Part shown: positions 38,034-47,507 of the stretch, one piece after another
How positions within the stretch are numbered: the first letter of the stretch is position 1
Layout: the number at the start of each line of letters is the position of its first letter
DNA from: Aurantiochytrium sp. KH105
Taxonomy: Eukaryota; Sar; Bigyra; Thraustochytrida; Thraustochytriidae
Direction: 5' to 3'
NCBI GenBank assembly: GCA_003116975.1
Contig: BGKB01000035.1
Location: forward strand, 62,001 to 126,000
Length of the DNA: 64,000 bases
Made by a program: the position numbers and the translations under genes
Notes under the pieces: generated by a model
The model's input: the letters and a program-made list of their open reading frames with translations, nothing else
Told to the model about the DNA's origin: nothing
Database searches by the model: none

Positions 38034-41000
38034 TTAAGAATACGCGTCGAGCCGTCCGTCTTCCGCGTCAAGCAGCTGCCGCACACGGTCCAATTCGGCC
38101 TGCAGCCTCTCCAAAGCGGACGCGTCCTCGCCGTCTTCGTCCTCGCCCGCCCCCTCGCCGCGCAGCGCGATCTCCAAACTTAGCTGCTGCAGCTTCAGGT
38201 TAAGACGTCGCTCCTGCTCCTTCTTGTCCTCCTGGAGGCCGCCGAGCACGCTCTGTGACCCCGGGCTTTGCGCCTCGAGGCCGCCCGCTGTCGCCCTGCC
38301 TCCGCTGCCCTCGCGGCCGGAAGGCGTCCACGGCCCAGGTCTTTGCCCGTAGCGTGACCGGTGAGCGAAGCTTGCGCCTCCTTCTTCCTGCTCCTCCTTC
38401 TCCCCTGTACCATCATCGTCTCCATCATCATCCAGAAAACTCGAGCCAAGCGTCCCAGATTCGGGTGACCTATTCATCGCCACTGCGTTCGTTCGCGGTG
38501 TGCCGAGGACGCCAAAGGCGCCTGCGCCGGCGACGCGACGTGGAGGCGTGCGCACCGAGATGTCTTCTCCTTCTTCTTCGTTGTCGTTGAGTTCGTCGTT
38601 GCTGCCCTCGCCCTCCGCCTCGGCGTCGAAGGACTGCGAGTCCCACGCGTCCTCCGCTTCTTCCGAGCCGCTCTCGCGGTCCGCATCGCTGGCATCGTCA
38701 TCATTGTCATCCTCATTGTCAAAGTCGTCGTCGTCGTCGTAGTCGTCGTCATCGTCGTCATTATCCTCGTAATTGGCGCCATTGTCGCCCACGCCGCTCG
38801 ATGCAAAAGAGGAGTCGTGCGCACCATGAGCGGCTGCTGTCGCTGCTGCGATCCCGGCATCAATCAAGGCGTCATCGTCTTCTTTGAGCAATTGCTCGCG
38901 CGTCTCTAGCGACTGCTTGAGCATCTGCAGACAGTTTTGCAATTTTTCATGATACGATGACGGATCCTCATCGCCATCCGAAGGCTCAACGGACGCTTCG
39001 CTAAAAGAGTCTTCCGCAAGCAGCTCGTGTCGGCGCTCATGGTGATGTTGATGGTGAAAATTGTTGCTGCCTTCATTGGCAAACAAAAGCTCGCGTTGGT
39101 GTTGCAAATGAACTAGTCGATTTGCCTGTTGGATCAGATCCTGAAAGCGCTCTTCTACAGAGGACTGTCGCTTCTGCGCCTTGAGAGCATCCTCGCGCAA
39201 AGCGTCCACCACCCCTGAAGGAAGCACAAGCTCTTCGTCGGCGAGCAAATCCTCACGCTGCTTGAATACGCGTGTTTGAACCTCTACCGCAGCCGACGCC
39301 ACAGCACACATATCATCGCTCAGCGATTCAGTCAGATGCTCCGAGTTAATTGGAACAAGCAACAAGTTTAATCGCTTCAGACGCTGCATGCTTGCCTCCG
39401 TAGCAAGCAAGAGCGTTCGAATCTGTGAGTCGAGCGTATCTAATTGCGTTACTTGCGACTGTCTTACGCGAGAGAGCTCGGAGCGCTCCTCGCTTTCGTC
39501 TTCCTCGTCCATCTCGTCTTCATCCTCCTCGCCCTCGACGCCATCCTTGCTGTTGCCCTCGTCCTCCTTGTTATCATCTTCGACAAGATCGTCCAGCGAG
39601 AGCATCGGTTGCGCGTTGCTATCGCTCTGCATCTGAAAATCCCCGTTGCCTGCTTCGAGTTCCAGGTTTTCTGCAAAAGCTCGTGAAGCAAGGGCTTCCT
39701 TTTCCATGATCGCTTTCGCGAGTCTCTCGCGTTCCGATCGCGCGCGCGCAACCAGTAGTGGTGTGCGCGATTGTAGCTCTTGCAAAGGCGGGCCAGCGCC
39801 ACGCGGGCGCGATTGTACAACATTCTTGTCTTCTGGGGACCGTGACGCACTGCCTCCACCCTCTTCATCATCCGGATTCGCCTTACGAGCAGACGCAGAT
39901 AGAGATGCAGAGGCAGCTGCAGATGGAGATACAGACGGAGATGTAGAGTCAGATGGAGAGACGGGCGCAAAGGCGTTTCTTTCTCCCTCCTCGTTGTGGG
40001 GACGAGACTGCACCTCGTCAAGAGCGCGTAGCGTACCACGAACGTTAGGTGATACCGGTGTAATAGGATCGTGTGCTTCCGCAGAGCCTTTTGTGTTTTC
40101 GTCGTCTGCATACGAGGAGGAGCGTTCGTTTGGCGGCCTTGTGGTGTCCCCGGGAAGCTCCACCGCGTTAAGAGCCGCCCACTTGGACTCCAAAAGCGCA
40201 TGCTCGCGGGCAATTTGTTCACGATGACGGGCAAGTTCCTCTTCAATTTCGCGTCGCTCGTTCTCGAGCTTGGCATGCTCCTGGGCTTGCTGTGCGGCGC
40301 GCTCCGCAAGTTCTGTCTCAAGGCGAGTCTTTTCCTCAACAAGCTCGCGAACCGCATCGGTAACCAAGGCGTCGACATCGGGTGAAACATTGCCATCGGT
40401 ATTTTCTGCTCCGAGTCCGCCGTCCATTGACCCACTCGTTGTGCGCGTTGGCTCGTCTTGGATATGAGAAACGAGTACCTCGTCACGCTGTAAAGCCGAG
40501 TACCGTTCCTTGCGTATGGCTTCCCATTCTCGACGGATACGCTTGTCCAATTCTTTGCGTTCGACCTCGAGAGCTTCGCGCTCCCACTGCTGCCGAGCCT
40601 GAAGAGCTTCACGTTCAGCCGCGAGTTCCTCCAGCATACGATGACGCTCTTTCTCCACCTTGGCGGCTTCAACCTCAGCCACTGCAGCCGCGCGTGCAGC
40701 GGCTGCAGCATCTGAAAGGCCTTGGCCGGCACCAGGAGCACCAGCCCCCCCAAGGCTTTTACCCACAATCGCACCACCAAGGCTACCCTCGTGGACCAAC
40801 GTCTCCATCTTTTGTAGCACAAGGTCCTGATCCTTGCGCTGGACCTGTAAAATGCTTTCATGTAACCTCTCAAGCTCGGCACGCTGACGATCCGCCAACG
40901 CTCGCGTTTGGTCGAGGAGTCGACTTTCCATGGCTCGCTGCGCACGTTCAACGTCCTCGAGATCGCGACGCCAGCTCTTTTCTTGTTGCGACCGGACTTC

Positions 41001-44000
41001 CTTAAGCTCTCCCATGAGCTCTTTGATCGTCCGGTCACTGCTTGCGGCCTGCGACGCCACTATTCCAGGCGGTGCGCTCTGCCGTAACTTTTCACGCGAT
41101 CGCTGCTTTTGCTCTCGCACCGACACGTTCTGCAAGCGTTCGTGCAGTTTTTGGCCATACGCCTCGAGTCGCTTTGCTAGCGCAGAGCTCGCAGACTGTT
41201 CCTGGGCACGCTCACGAGCATGCCGCTTGCTGCGGTCCCGCAGCCGCTCGGCTTGGAACTCCACGGCTGCGGATCGCTTGGCCAGCTTACGTTCACGCTG
41301 CCGTACCTCCATCATTTGCTTCTTTAACGCGCGAACCTTGGCCGCAAACGAACTACGCTCGCCCTCGAACACACGGCGTGCGTCCTCATGCGACCGTTCT
41401 CTACTCTCAAGGTCGCAAGCCCGCTCGTCGAGGGTTTGCGATGCTTCCGCCGCTTTCGTCTCTCGTTCTTCCATCTCCGCAACCCGCTGTTTAAGCGCTT
41501 CCGATGCGGCACGGAGCTCTTCGCGGACGCGGACGTCGAGCTTACGCGCGCGCGCAATGCGTGCGGCTGCGCGACGCTTTTCGGCCACCGCAGCCTGTCG
41601 TACTGCATTCAACCGCGCATCAAGGTTAGCCCGATCTTGGCCAAGCTCTTCGCGCAAACTCCGTAGACGGAGCTCTCTGTGCGCCATTGCTCGCTCCCGC
41701 TCGTCACATTCGCCATGACGCGCGTCCAAGTCCTGCTCGCGGGCGTCCAGATCTGCTGCTCGAGCGTCCAAGTCCATTTCTTTGCGATCCAGATTCGTTC
41801 GCTCGTCCAAGAGGGCGCCGTCTGCGTCTTGCCACAACGAAGTGTCGGCGCGGAGTTTGTCTTCGGCTTCTTTGACTCTCTGAAGTCTTCCTGCAAGATC
41901 ATTCTCGGCTCGTTCCAAGGCTACTTCGTGGTCTTTAGCATGGGCGAGACGCTCTTCAAGTTCACTCCGGAGTGTCATTGTTTCGCTTTCTAGCCTCGCC
42001 GCCTCTTGCTCCGCGCGATCCAACTTGGTTTTGCGTGAATCTACATCTTCGCGGTCTCGGCTCACCTGGGCGGAGCGCTGCTCGAGGTCAGCCACAAGCT
42101 CCGCCTGTCGCTCGCGTAGAAGCTGTGCACGCTGGTGTTCTGCAGCGGCTTGCTCCCGCTCTTGTTCGAGGTCCCCAAGCGTTTCTTCGGCTTCGCGCTT
42201 GAGCGCGAGTTGCTCTTGATGCCAAAGACCGATTTCCTCTTCAAATTGCTTTTGCCTCTGCAAAAGAGCTTCTTGATTTGTTGTCACGTCACGCTCGCGC
42301 TTCTCAAGTTCGGCCTCGCGCTCGTCGAGCTCCTTCTCACGCGATTTAATGGCCTCCGCCTCTGACTTAAAGCTCGCAAGATCTGACGCCAAGGCCTCGC
42401 GTTCGTGGTCCAGGCGTCTTCTGGCGTCAGCTAGTTCAGACTTGGCTTGCTCAGCAGCCTCTCGCTGCGCTGTGCAAGCAAGATCATGCTCGCGTCGATC
42501 CATCTCAAGCTGGGCGCGCTCTGCTCCAATGCGGTCACTTTCGCGCTGCGCGACCTCTTGCGACTTTGCCACGTCTTCTTCGCGCGCCTCAAGAGTTTGC
42601 TTGAACGTCTCGAGGTTGCCAGCTTCTTTGTCCACTTGTGAGCGAAGGGTTGCAATGGCGTTTTTCTCGGCCTCGAGATCCTTTTTAGCAGCGGCGAGGT
42701 GCGAGGCTTGTACCTCGAGATCCTTTGCCCGCGCCTCGAGATCCCCAAATCGCGCCCGATCCGCGCGAAGTCGCTCTGCATCCTTGACGAGCCTGCGTTC
42801 TGCCTCGTGCGCAACGCGCTCCGCCAAAGTTGCCTTCCGCCGGGCCTCTATAGCATCTGCAAGCTCCTTGCGAGCGCTTTGAATGGCGACCAGCATACGT
42901 TTGCGTTCACCCTCGACACCCGCAACAGCAGCTTCACGATCGCGTACTCTCGCGAGCTGATTCTCGATCCCCAAAGCCTGTGCTTCGAGACGTGCAGCTT
43001 CGCGCACATTCTTCGCCTCATCAGCCGCGAGAGAATCGAGGCGTTGCGCGTCGACCTGCGCACGAGTCAAGAGCGTCTTGAGGCGCGCAATCTCTTGCTC
43101 GGCCTCTTGGAGCGAGCCCCGCTCGCGCCTCCACTCTGCCTTTTCTTTCTCGAGATCTTTGGTAGCTTTGTGCAAGGAGGCGCGACTCGCATCGAGTTTA
43201 AACTGTTCTTCGCGAACCTCAACTTGAAGAGATCGCGCATCTCGTAATGCTCGTTCACGCGCTGCAATGCCTGCTTCGGCGCTTTCAGCAGCGCGCAAGC
43301 GCGCGTCGGCAGCAAGTCTTGCTTCTACGGCCTCACTGTGCTTTCTTTCGAGCTCGAGGCGTTCCTCGCGGCATGCTGCCTCCCAGTCTGCACGCATGCG
43401 CGCCACATCCGCCTTAGCGCGGGTAGAATCATATCGCTGGCGTTCTCTCTCGGCGATGACCTCCGCCATGGATGCGTCGCACTCACGTTGTCTGGCTTCG
43501 GCGCTGTTTGCGGCCTTGCGGGCCTTGATGAGTTCTGCTTCGAGCTGCGTCCGAATTTGCTCTGCATCCCGCACGCGCCGTGCAGCTTCGTCCTCTTGAG
43601 CCCTGACGCGGTCCATACGCGCACTGAGCGCCTGCTGTGCGGTTTCCACCCGCGTGGCCTCTTCGCGAAGCTTGGCGAGCGCATTAGCAGCCTGTGCCGC
43701 CTCAAGCTTGTGTTGTTGTGAGGTGGCCTCGAGACGGCCAGCTTCGATCTGCAATCCATCAACGCGCAATGCGAGGGCGCGCTCCTCATTTCGAAGCGCA
43801 TCAGTGCGCGTCAAGAGCTCTTGATGCTGCTCGAGAAGCTCCATCTCAAAGGCCTCCCCAACCCTCGTCAGCAGCGTCCCAACTCGCGGCACCCCGCCGC
43901 GTGTGTCAGAGAATGTGCTCCCAATCGACACCGAGGACACCTCGGCATCGGACTCGGTCAGCACTGTGGCATACGGGGTATCTCGCGCCTTTGGCCTTGC

Positions 44001-44225
44001 CCGTGCGGCCTTTGCTCGCGTCCCTTCTTCGTCCCGCGCGGCGGGCTTGCCTCGACGAGTTTTGCCTTCGCCATCTCCATGATCGTCGACTTCGTCGGCG
44101 TGCCTGCCGTCCTCGTCAGCGTTTAGGACAAGGAGCTCGGCGCCATCGGACTCGCTCTCGCGCGACCCGCTCCCGGCGTCGCTGCTGTCCACGGCCTCGC
44201 TTTGCCGCGCCGCGGGATCCTCCAT
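38034..44225 (-). CDS. Giant coiled-coil protein (2063 aa)
   Basis: ATG 44225 opens one uninterrupted frame. Residues 1-120 are acidic and disordered. From about 120 to 1400 the sequence is almost continuous coiled coil, with a run of near-perfect heptads around residues 805-830 (DLDARAA, DLDAREQ, DLDARHG). A Ser/Pro/Glu-rich middle follows, then a few short helical pieces, a His-rich patch (HHQHHHERRHE), a long Asp/Glu run at about 1820-1860 and a final coiled coil of about 60 residues. No motor, nucleotide-binding or membrane motif is seen. Proteins of this build act at basal bodies, striated rootlets, centrosomes or as tethers, but no family is recognised. It diverges from the ankyrin gene and is followed very closely by the carboxypeptidase gene. 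Confidence 0.83.
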   Translation of the reverse strand: MEDPAARQSEAVDSSDAGSGSRESESDGAELLVLNADEDGRHADEVDDHGDGEGKTRRGKPAARDEEGTRAKAARARPKARDTPYATVLTESDAEVSSVSIGSTFSDTRGGVPRVGTLLTRVGEAFEMELLEQHQELLTRTDALRNEERALALRVDGLQIEAGRLEATSQQHKLEAAQAANALAKLREEATRVETAQQALSARMDRVRAQEDEAARRVRDAEQIRTQLEAELIKARKAANSAEARQRECDASMAEVIAERERQRYDSTRAKADVARMRADWEAACREERLELERKHSEAVEARLAADARLRAAESAEAGIAARERALRDARSLQVEVREEQFKLDASRASLHKATKDLEKEKAEWRRERGSLQEAEQEIARLKTLLTRAQVDAQRLDSLAADEAKNVREAARLEAQALGIENQLARVRDREAAVAGVEGERKRMLVAIQSARKELADAIEARRKATLAERVAHEAERRLVKDAERLRADRARFGDLEARAKDLEVQASHLAAAKKDLEAEKNAIATLRSQVDKEAGNLETFKQTLEAREEDVAKSQEVAQRESDRIGAERAQLEMDRREHDLACTAQREAAEQAKSELADARRRLDHEREALASDLASFKSEAEAIKSREKELDEREAELEKRERDVTTNQEALLQRQKQFEEEIGLWHQEQLALKREAEETLGDLEQEREQAAAEHQRAQLLRERQAELVADLEQRSAQVSRDREDVDSRKTKLDRAEQEAARLESETMTLRSELEERLAHAKDHEVALERAENDLAGRLQRVKEAEDKLRADTSLWQDADGALLDERTNLDRKEMDLDARAADLDAREQDLDARHGECDERERAMAHRELRLRSLREELGQDRANLDARLNAVRQAAVAEKRRAAARIARARKLDVRVREELRAASEALKQRVAEMEERETKAAEASQTLDERACDLESRERSHEDARRVFEGERSSFAAKVRALKKQMMEVRQRERKLAKRSAAVEFQAERLRDRSKRHARERAQEQSASSALAKRLEAYGQKLHERLQNVSVREQKQRSREKLRQSAPPGIVASQAASSDRTIKELMGELKEVRSQQEKSWRRDLEDVERAQRAMESRLLDQTRALADRQRAELERLHESILQVQRKDQDLVLQKMETLVHEGSLGGAIVGKSLGGAGAPGAGQGLSDAAAAARAAAVAEVEAAKVEKERHRMLEELAAEREALQARQQWEREALEVERKELDKRIRREWEAIRKERYSALQRDEVLVSHIQDEPTRTTSGSMDGGLGAENTDGNVSPDVDALVTDAVRELVEEKTRLETELAERAAQQAQEHAKLENERREIEEELARHREQIAREHALLESKWAALNAVELPGDTTRPPNERSSSYADDENTKGSAEAHDPITPVSPNVRGTLRALDEVQSRPHNEEGERNAFAPVSPSDSTSPSVSPSAAASASLSASARKANPDDEEGGGSASRSPEDKNVVQSRPRGAGPPLQELQSRTPLLVARARSERERLAKAIMEKEALASRAFAENLELEAGNGDFQMQSDSNAQPMLSLDDLVEDDNKEDEGNSKDGVEGEEDEDEMDEEDESEERSELSRVRQSQVTQLDTLDSQIRTLLLATEASMQRLKRLNLLLVPINSEHLTESLSDDMCAVASAAVEVQTRVFKQREDLLADEELVLPSGVVDALREDALKAQKRQSSVEERFQDLIQQANRLVHLQHQRELLFANEGSNNFHHQHHHERRHELLAEDSFSEASVEPSDGDEDPSSYHEKLQNCLQMLKQSLETREQLLKEDDDALIDAGIAAATAAAHGAHDSSFASSGVGDNGANYEDNDDDDDDYDDDDDFDNEDDNDDDASDADRESGSEEAEDAWDSQSFDAEAEGEGSNDELNDNEEEGEDISVRTPPRRVAGAGAFGVLGTPRTNAVAMNRSPESGTLGSSFLDDDGDDDGTGEKEEQEEGGASFAHRSRYGQRPGPWTPSGREGSGGRATAGGLEAQSPGSQSVLGGLQEDKKEQERRLNLKLQQLSLEIALRGEGAGEDEDGEDASALERLQAELDRVRQLLDAEDGRLDAYS

Positions 44226-44700
44226 CGCATCCCCGCGCGCGCGGCGCGGCCCGACGCAAGCCGCAAGTCAATCTGGGCTCTCCCTCCTTCTCCGTGCTGC
44301 TGCTCTTGCTCCTGTGCTCTGCTTGTCGCAGTTCTTGGCGCGGTTAACGACCGGTACCCTGATTTTGGGTGCTTCTATCCGTTGCCACTACGTGCAGGAG
44401 GGACGGTGGTGGATGCTCAGGCTCAGGCTGAGCTCAGCTCAGGCTCCGATCCGAGACAGTTTAGAGGCGCTCGGGTCCACGTTCGTCCTGCACTGGCAAC
44501 GCGGGCCTTGCTTGCTCCCTTCTTTCTTGGTCGAAGCTTGTTCGAAGACCTGCACGGCTTGAACAGCCAGCGAGCGAGCGTTAGCTCGCGTTAGCCTTTG
44601 CGTTAGCCTTTGCGTTAACTTGCTCACCGGAGCCCACGACCGGTGACAAACAGAGCGTCTTTGTCTGAAGCAACATCAGAGAAACTAAACGTATCGCAAT
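44226..44700. promoter_or_regulatory. Divergent intergenic region
   Basis: This is 475 bp between divergent starts. It holds a 12-bp repeat (separate entry) and a short GCTCAG-rich stretch at about 44418-44448. No gene is seen. Confidence 0.5.
44588..44619 (+). repeat. Tandem GCGTTAGCCTTT repeat
   Basis: Nearly three units of a 12-bp repeat lie about 85 bp upstream of the ankyrin gene start. Confidence 0.85.
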
Positions 44701-47229
44701 ATGCCTCGAGTCGGGCGTCGCGTGGCAGCGAGTGATGAAGAAGACTCGGACCTCGAAGAGACGCTTGCTGTCTCGCGACGGCGCAGGCAGTATGAAAAGA
44801 CTCGCGGCAAAGGCTATCGACATGGATTCGATGACCAAGACGAGAATTCTGATCAAGAGGCAAAGCGAGCGTTTAGCGACGACGACGACAGCGATGCTGA
44901 AGATCAAGATGAATTTGCTGGCGAAGATGAGCTATACGGTGGTCACGAATATGCTGCGAACCTAGCTGTGACGCAACGGCGTCTTATTACTGGTAGGGGC
45001 CATGACAACATTGAGAGTAAATTGAGGCGGTCGTCGGACGCTCTTCTTTGCATGTCAGCCGAGGAAATTGCGGTGTGGCGCGATCGTAGGAGCAGGAACC
45101 TATTGCAGGTCAGTCTCGCAGCCGAGAATTTAGGTGCTGTTCGTATCGTGCTCGAGACGCTCGTGAGCCGTAAAGTGGAAGCTCGGAGACGTGAGATGGA
45201 ACGTGCAGCACGAGTGGCTCAGCGAGAGACCTCCCGTTTGGAGCTTGGATCTGTGGCCAGCGCGCCTGGGACAATCTCGGCCCGTGCCAAATCTCGCAAA
45301 CGAATGCGCGCTCAGCTCGCGCAGCTCTCCGAAAAATATTTCATGCGAATTGCCTGCTTTCCAGATACACAGGGATGGACCGCATTTCATTACGCAGCAC
45401 AGTCACGCAGCAATGCACTCGGCTTGCTTCTCGAGGGAAATCACATTGCACGTCTCTCCGTACTGAGCGACATTAAACTACAGGACGCCATGTACAGAGA
45501 GCGAGCGCTTATGGTCTCTGTGCGCGACAGCACGGGTTGTACTCCTCTTCATATTGCCGCGGCACAAGGAAATGCCTCGGCGGTGCGAGCCTTACTGCGC
45601 TGGGGCGCAGATCTTCGCGTGAGAAATTTGGACGACGATTTAGCAATGGATGTCGCCGCTGACCGCGTCACAAGGCGCGCTCTTCAAGCTGGACTGCGCA
45701 TGCCGAGCACTACCAGCAGCGCGGCCTTTGATGGTGATCATTCAGCCCCAGGACCTGAGATGTCACAAGGGACGGTTCAGACGCTACGAACGCTCGCTGA
45801 ATGTGGAGAAGACGTCAATGAGCGTTTCGGACTCTCTTTGCAGGCTTCGCTGCATGAAGCGGCCCGGGCTGGAGACTTACACGTCGTGAAGTTTCTCGTC
45901 GAAGAGGGTGGTGGGGCCGATGTAAACCTCATTGACGCGAATGGTCGCACCGCCTTACACCTGGCTGCTGAGCAAGCGGATGCTGTGCATCGTGCTATTG
46001 CAGACGTCCTTATTCGTAATGGCGCGCATCTCGATCTTACGAGCCATGCGGGGCTTACGCCCTTGCATGCGGTGGCAGCGAGCACCATTCGTGGGGTTGA
46101 TCCGCATCGTCGCGGGCGTAACAAGCGACTTATGGCAAGCCTTTTAATCCGTGCAGGTGCAAATACCGAAATCAGGACAGAAAAAGGGTTGACGCCTCTT
46201 TTAGCTGCGGCCAAGCATGGCGAGGTCAATGTTGCCTACGAGCTCATCCTGTCGGGGTGCCAGCTTGCGGCGATGGACTCAAAGCGCTGGAATGCCCTTC
46301 ATTTTGCCGCTTTCTACGGCCATCTTGAGCTCGCTCACGTTCTTGCTTTTTGCGACGCCGAAATACAGCTTCTCAAGCACCAGCGCAACGCACACGGCAA
46401 GTTTCCGGCTGATCTGTGTCGTGACTCAGCCTTTCGTGACGCCTTACAAACGCCATGGGAGTACGCAAGCGAGGGACGAATCGATAAGCTTCGCGCCTCG
46501 CTTCGAAAGAGTCAGCAAGTGCGGAGCTGGCTGCTCTATATGGAGGTCTGGCAGCGCCTTGCAGGCAATGCGAGCCAGCAGACGCTCCGCCACAAATATA
46601 CCATTTTGCACGCTGCAATTCTTGGTCAAGACCTTGCGTGCAAGCACTGCGGAGCGCGTCGTCTATCGGGAAACACTAAGACTCTCAAGAGTGAGCGTTG
46701 TGAAAATCTGAAATCTGTGGAACAAACCGTACGCTACGTCCTGGAGCTCAAAGGCGTGTCCGTCGATGCTTCGGACGCCAAAGGTCGGACGCCGCTGATG
46801 CTTGCAGTCATGCTCGGAAGAGCTAAAGTCGCTGAGGACCTTGTTCGACGTGGTGCATCTCTTTCTCACATCGATCGTGCCGGAAATAATGTTTTACATT
46901 ACGCGCATGCCTATGGCCAGGCATCGCTGGTGGACTCTCTCATTCTCACGGCGACATCGGCTGAAGCTTGTGACGTTTCTGAAGCGTCCTTGGACCAGGA
47001 GAACCATGCAGGTCAGAAACCTTTGCAGGTTTCAGGTCTCCGTGATCGCCTTGTTGTTCCAGGCGGTATCGAGCTTCGAAAAAATAGGGGCGATCTCGGG
47101 TCGTTTGAAATGTCGGATGATGACGAAGAGTCAAAAGAGGAGGAAATTGGACAAAGTCCTCTGTCGCTCGATCCTTCTCATGCACAACGCACGCTTGCCC
47201 AGGTTGCGGCAGAGCTTGAACATGCGTAG
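44701..47229 (+). CDS. Ankyrin-repeat protein (842 aa)
   Basis: ATG 44701 opens one frame. Residues 1-90 are acidic and disordered, rich in Asp/Glu/Ser. A helical region with a basic stretch follows. Ankyrin repeats are recognised by TPLHxAA-type helices: GWTAFHYAAQ, GCTPLHIAAAQG, ASLHEAARAGD, GRTALHLAAEQ, GLTPLHAVAA, GLTPLLAAAKHG, RWNALHFAAFYGH, YTILHAAILG, GRTPLMLAVMLG and NNVLHYAHAYG. That is about ten, grouped in two blocks. Between the two last groups sits a Cys cluster (CKHCGARR). The C terminus is acidic. No kinase, SOCS, channel or protease domain is present, so it is probably a protein-protein adaptor with unknown partner. Confidence 0.88.
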   Translation: MPRVGRRVAASDEEDSDLEETLAVSRRRRQYEKTRGKGYRHGFDDQDENSDQEAKRAFSDDDDSDAEDQDEFAGEDELYGGHEYAANLAVTQRRLITGRGHDNIESKLRRSSDALLCMSAEEIAVWRDRRSRNLLQVSLAAENLGAVRIVLETLVSRKVEARRREMERAARVAQRETSRLELGSVASAPGTISARAKSRKRMRAQLAQLSEKYFMRIACFPDTQGWTAFHYAAQSRSNALGLLLEGNHIARLSVLSDIKLQDAMYRERALMVSVRDSTGCTPLHIAAAQGNASAVRALLRWGADLRVRNLDDDLAMDVAADRVTRRALQAGLRMPSTTSSAAFDGDHSAPGPEMSQGTVQTLRTLAECGEDVNERFGLSLQASLHEAARAGDLHVVKFLVEEGGGADVNLIDANGRTALHLAAEQADAVHRAIADVLIRNGAHLDLTSHAGLTPLHAVAASTIRGVDPHRRGRNKRLMASLLIRAGANTEIRTEKGLTPLLAAAKHGEVNVAYELILSGCQLAAMDSKRWNALHFAAFYGHLELAHVLAFCDAEIQLLKHQRNAHGKFPADLCRDSAFRDALQTPWEYASEGRIDKLRASLRKSQQVRSWLLYMEVWQRLAGNASQQTLRHKYTILHAAILGQDLACKHCGARRLSGNTKTLKSERCENLKSVEQTVRYVLELKGVSVDASDAKGRTPLMLAVMLGRAKVAEDLVRRGASLSHIDRAGNNVLHYAHAYGQASLVDSLILTATSAEACDVSEASLDQENHAGQKPLQVSGLRDRLVVPGGIELRKNRGDLGSFEMSDDDEESKEEEIGQSPLSLDPSHAQRTLAQVAAELEHA

Positions 47230-47270
47230 AGACAAACAAAGAAGCAGACAAACGAACAAACGAACGAAGA

Positions 47271-47348
47271 AACAAACAAACAAACAAACAAACAAACAAA
47301 CAAACAAACAAACAAACAAACAAACAAACAAACAAACAAACAAACAAA
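47271..47348 (+). repeat. (CAAA)n microsatellite
   Basis: About nineteen uninterrupted CAAA units lie in the 3' region of the ankyrin gene, 42 bp after its stop. The complementary strand reads TTTG and produces spurious Cys/Phe/Val frames. Confidence 0.95.
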
Positions 47349-47507
47349 TGAGCACGAGAAGAGGAAGTAGAAAAGAAACGAAACTGCAGGTTTACTGCGC
47401 AAACTTGAACGTGTTGCTGCATGCATAATTTATCTGACAGCGAGTCAAGACATTGACCGCCGGATGAAAAGTGTTCGAGGAGAGAGAGAGAAAGAAAGAA
47501 AAAAAGA

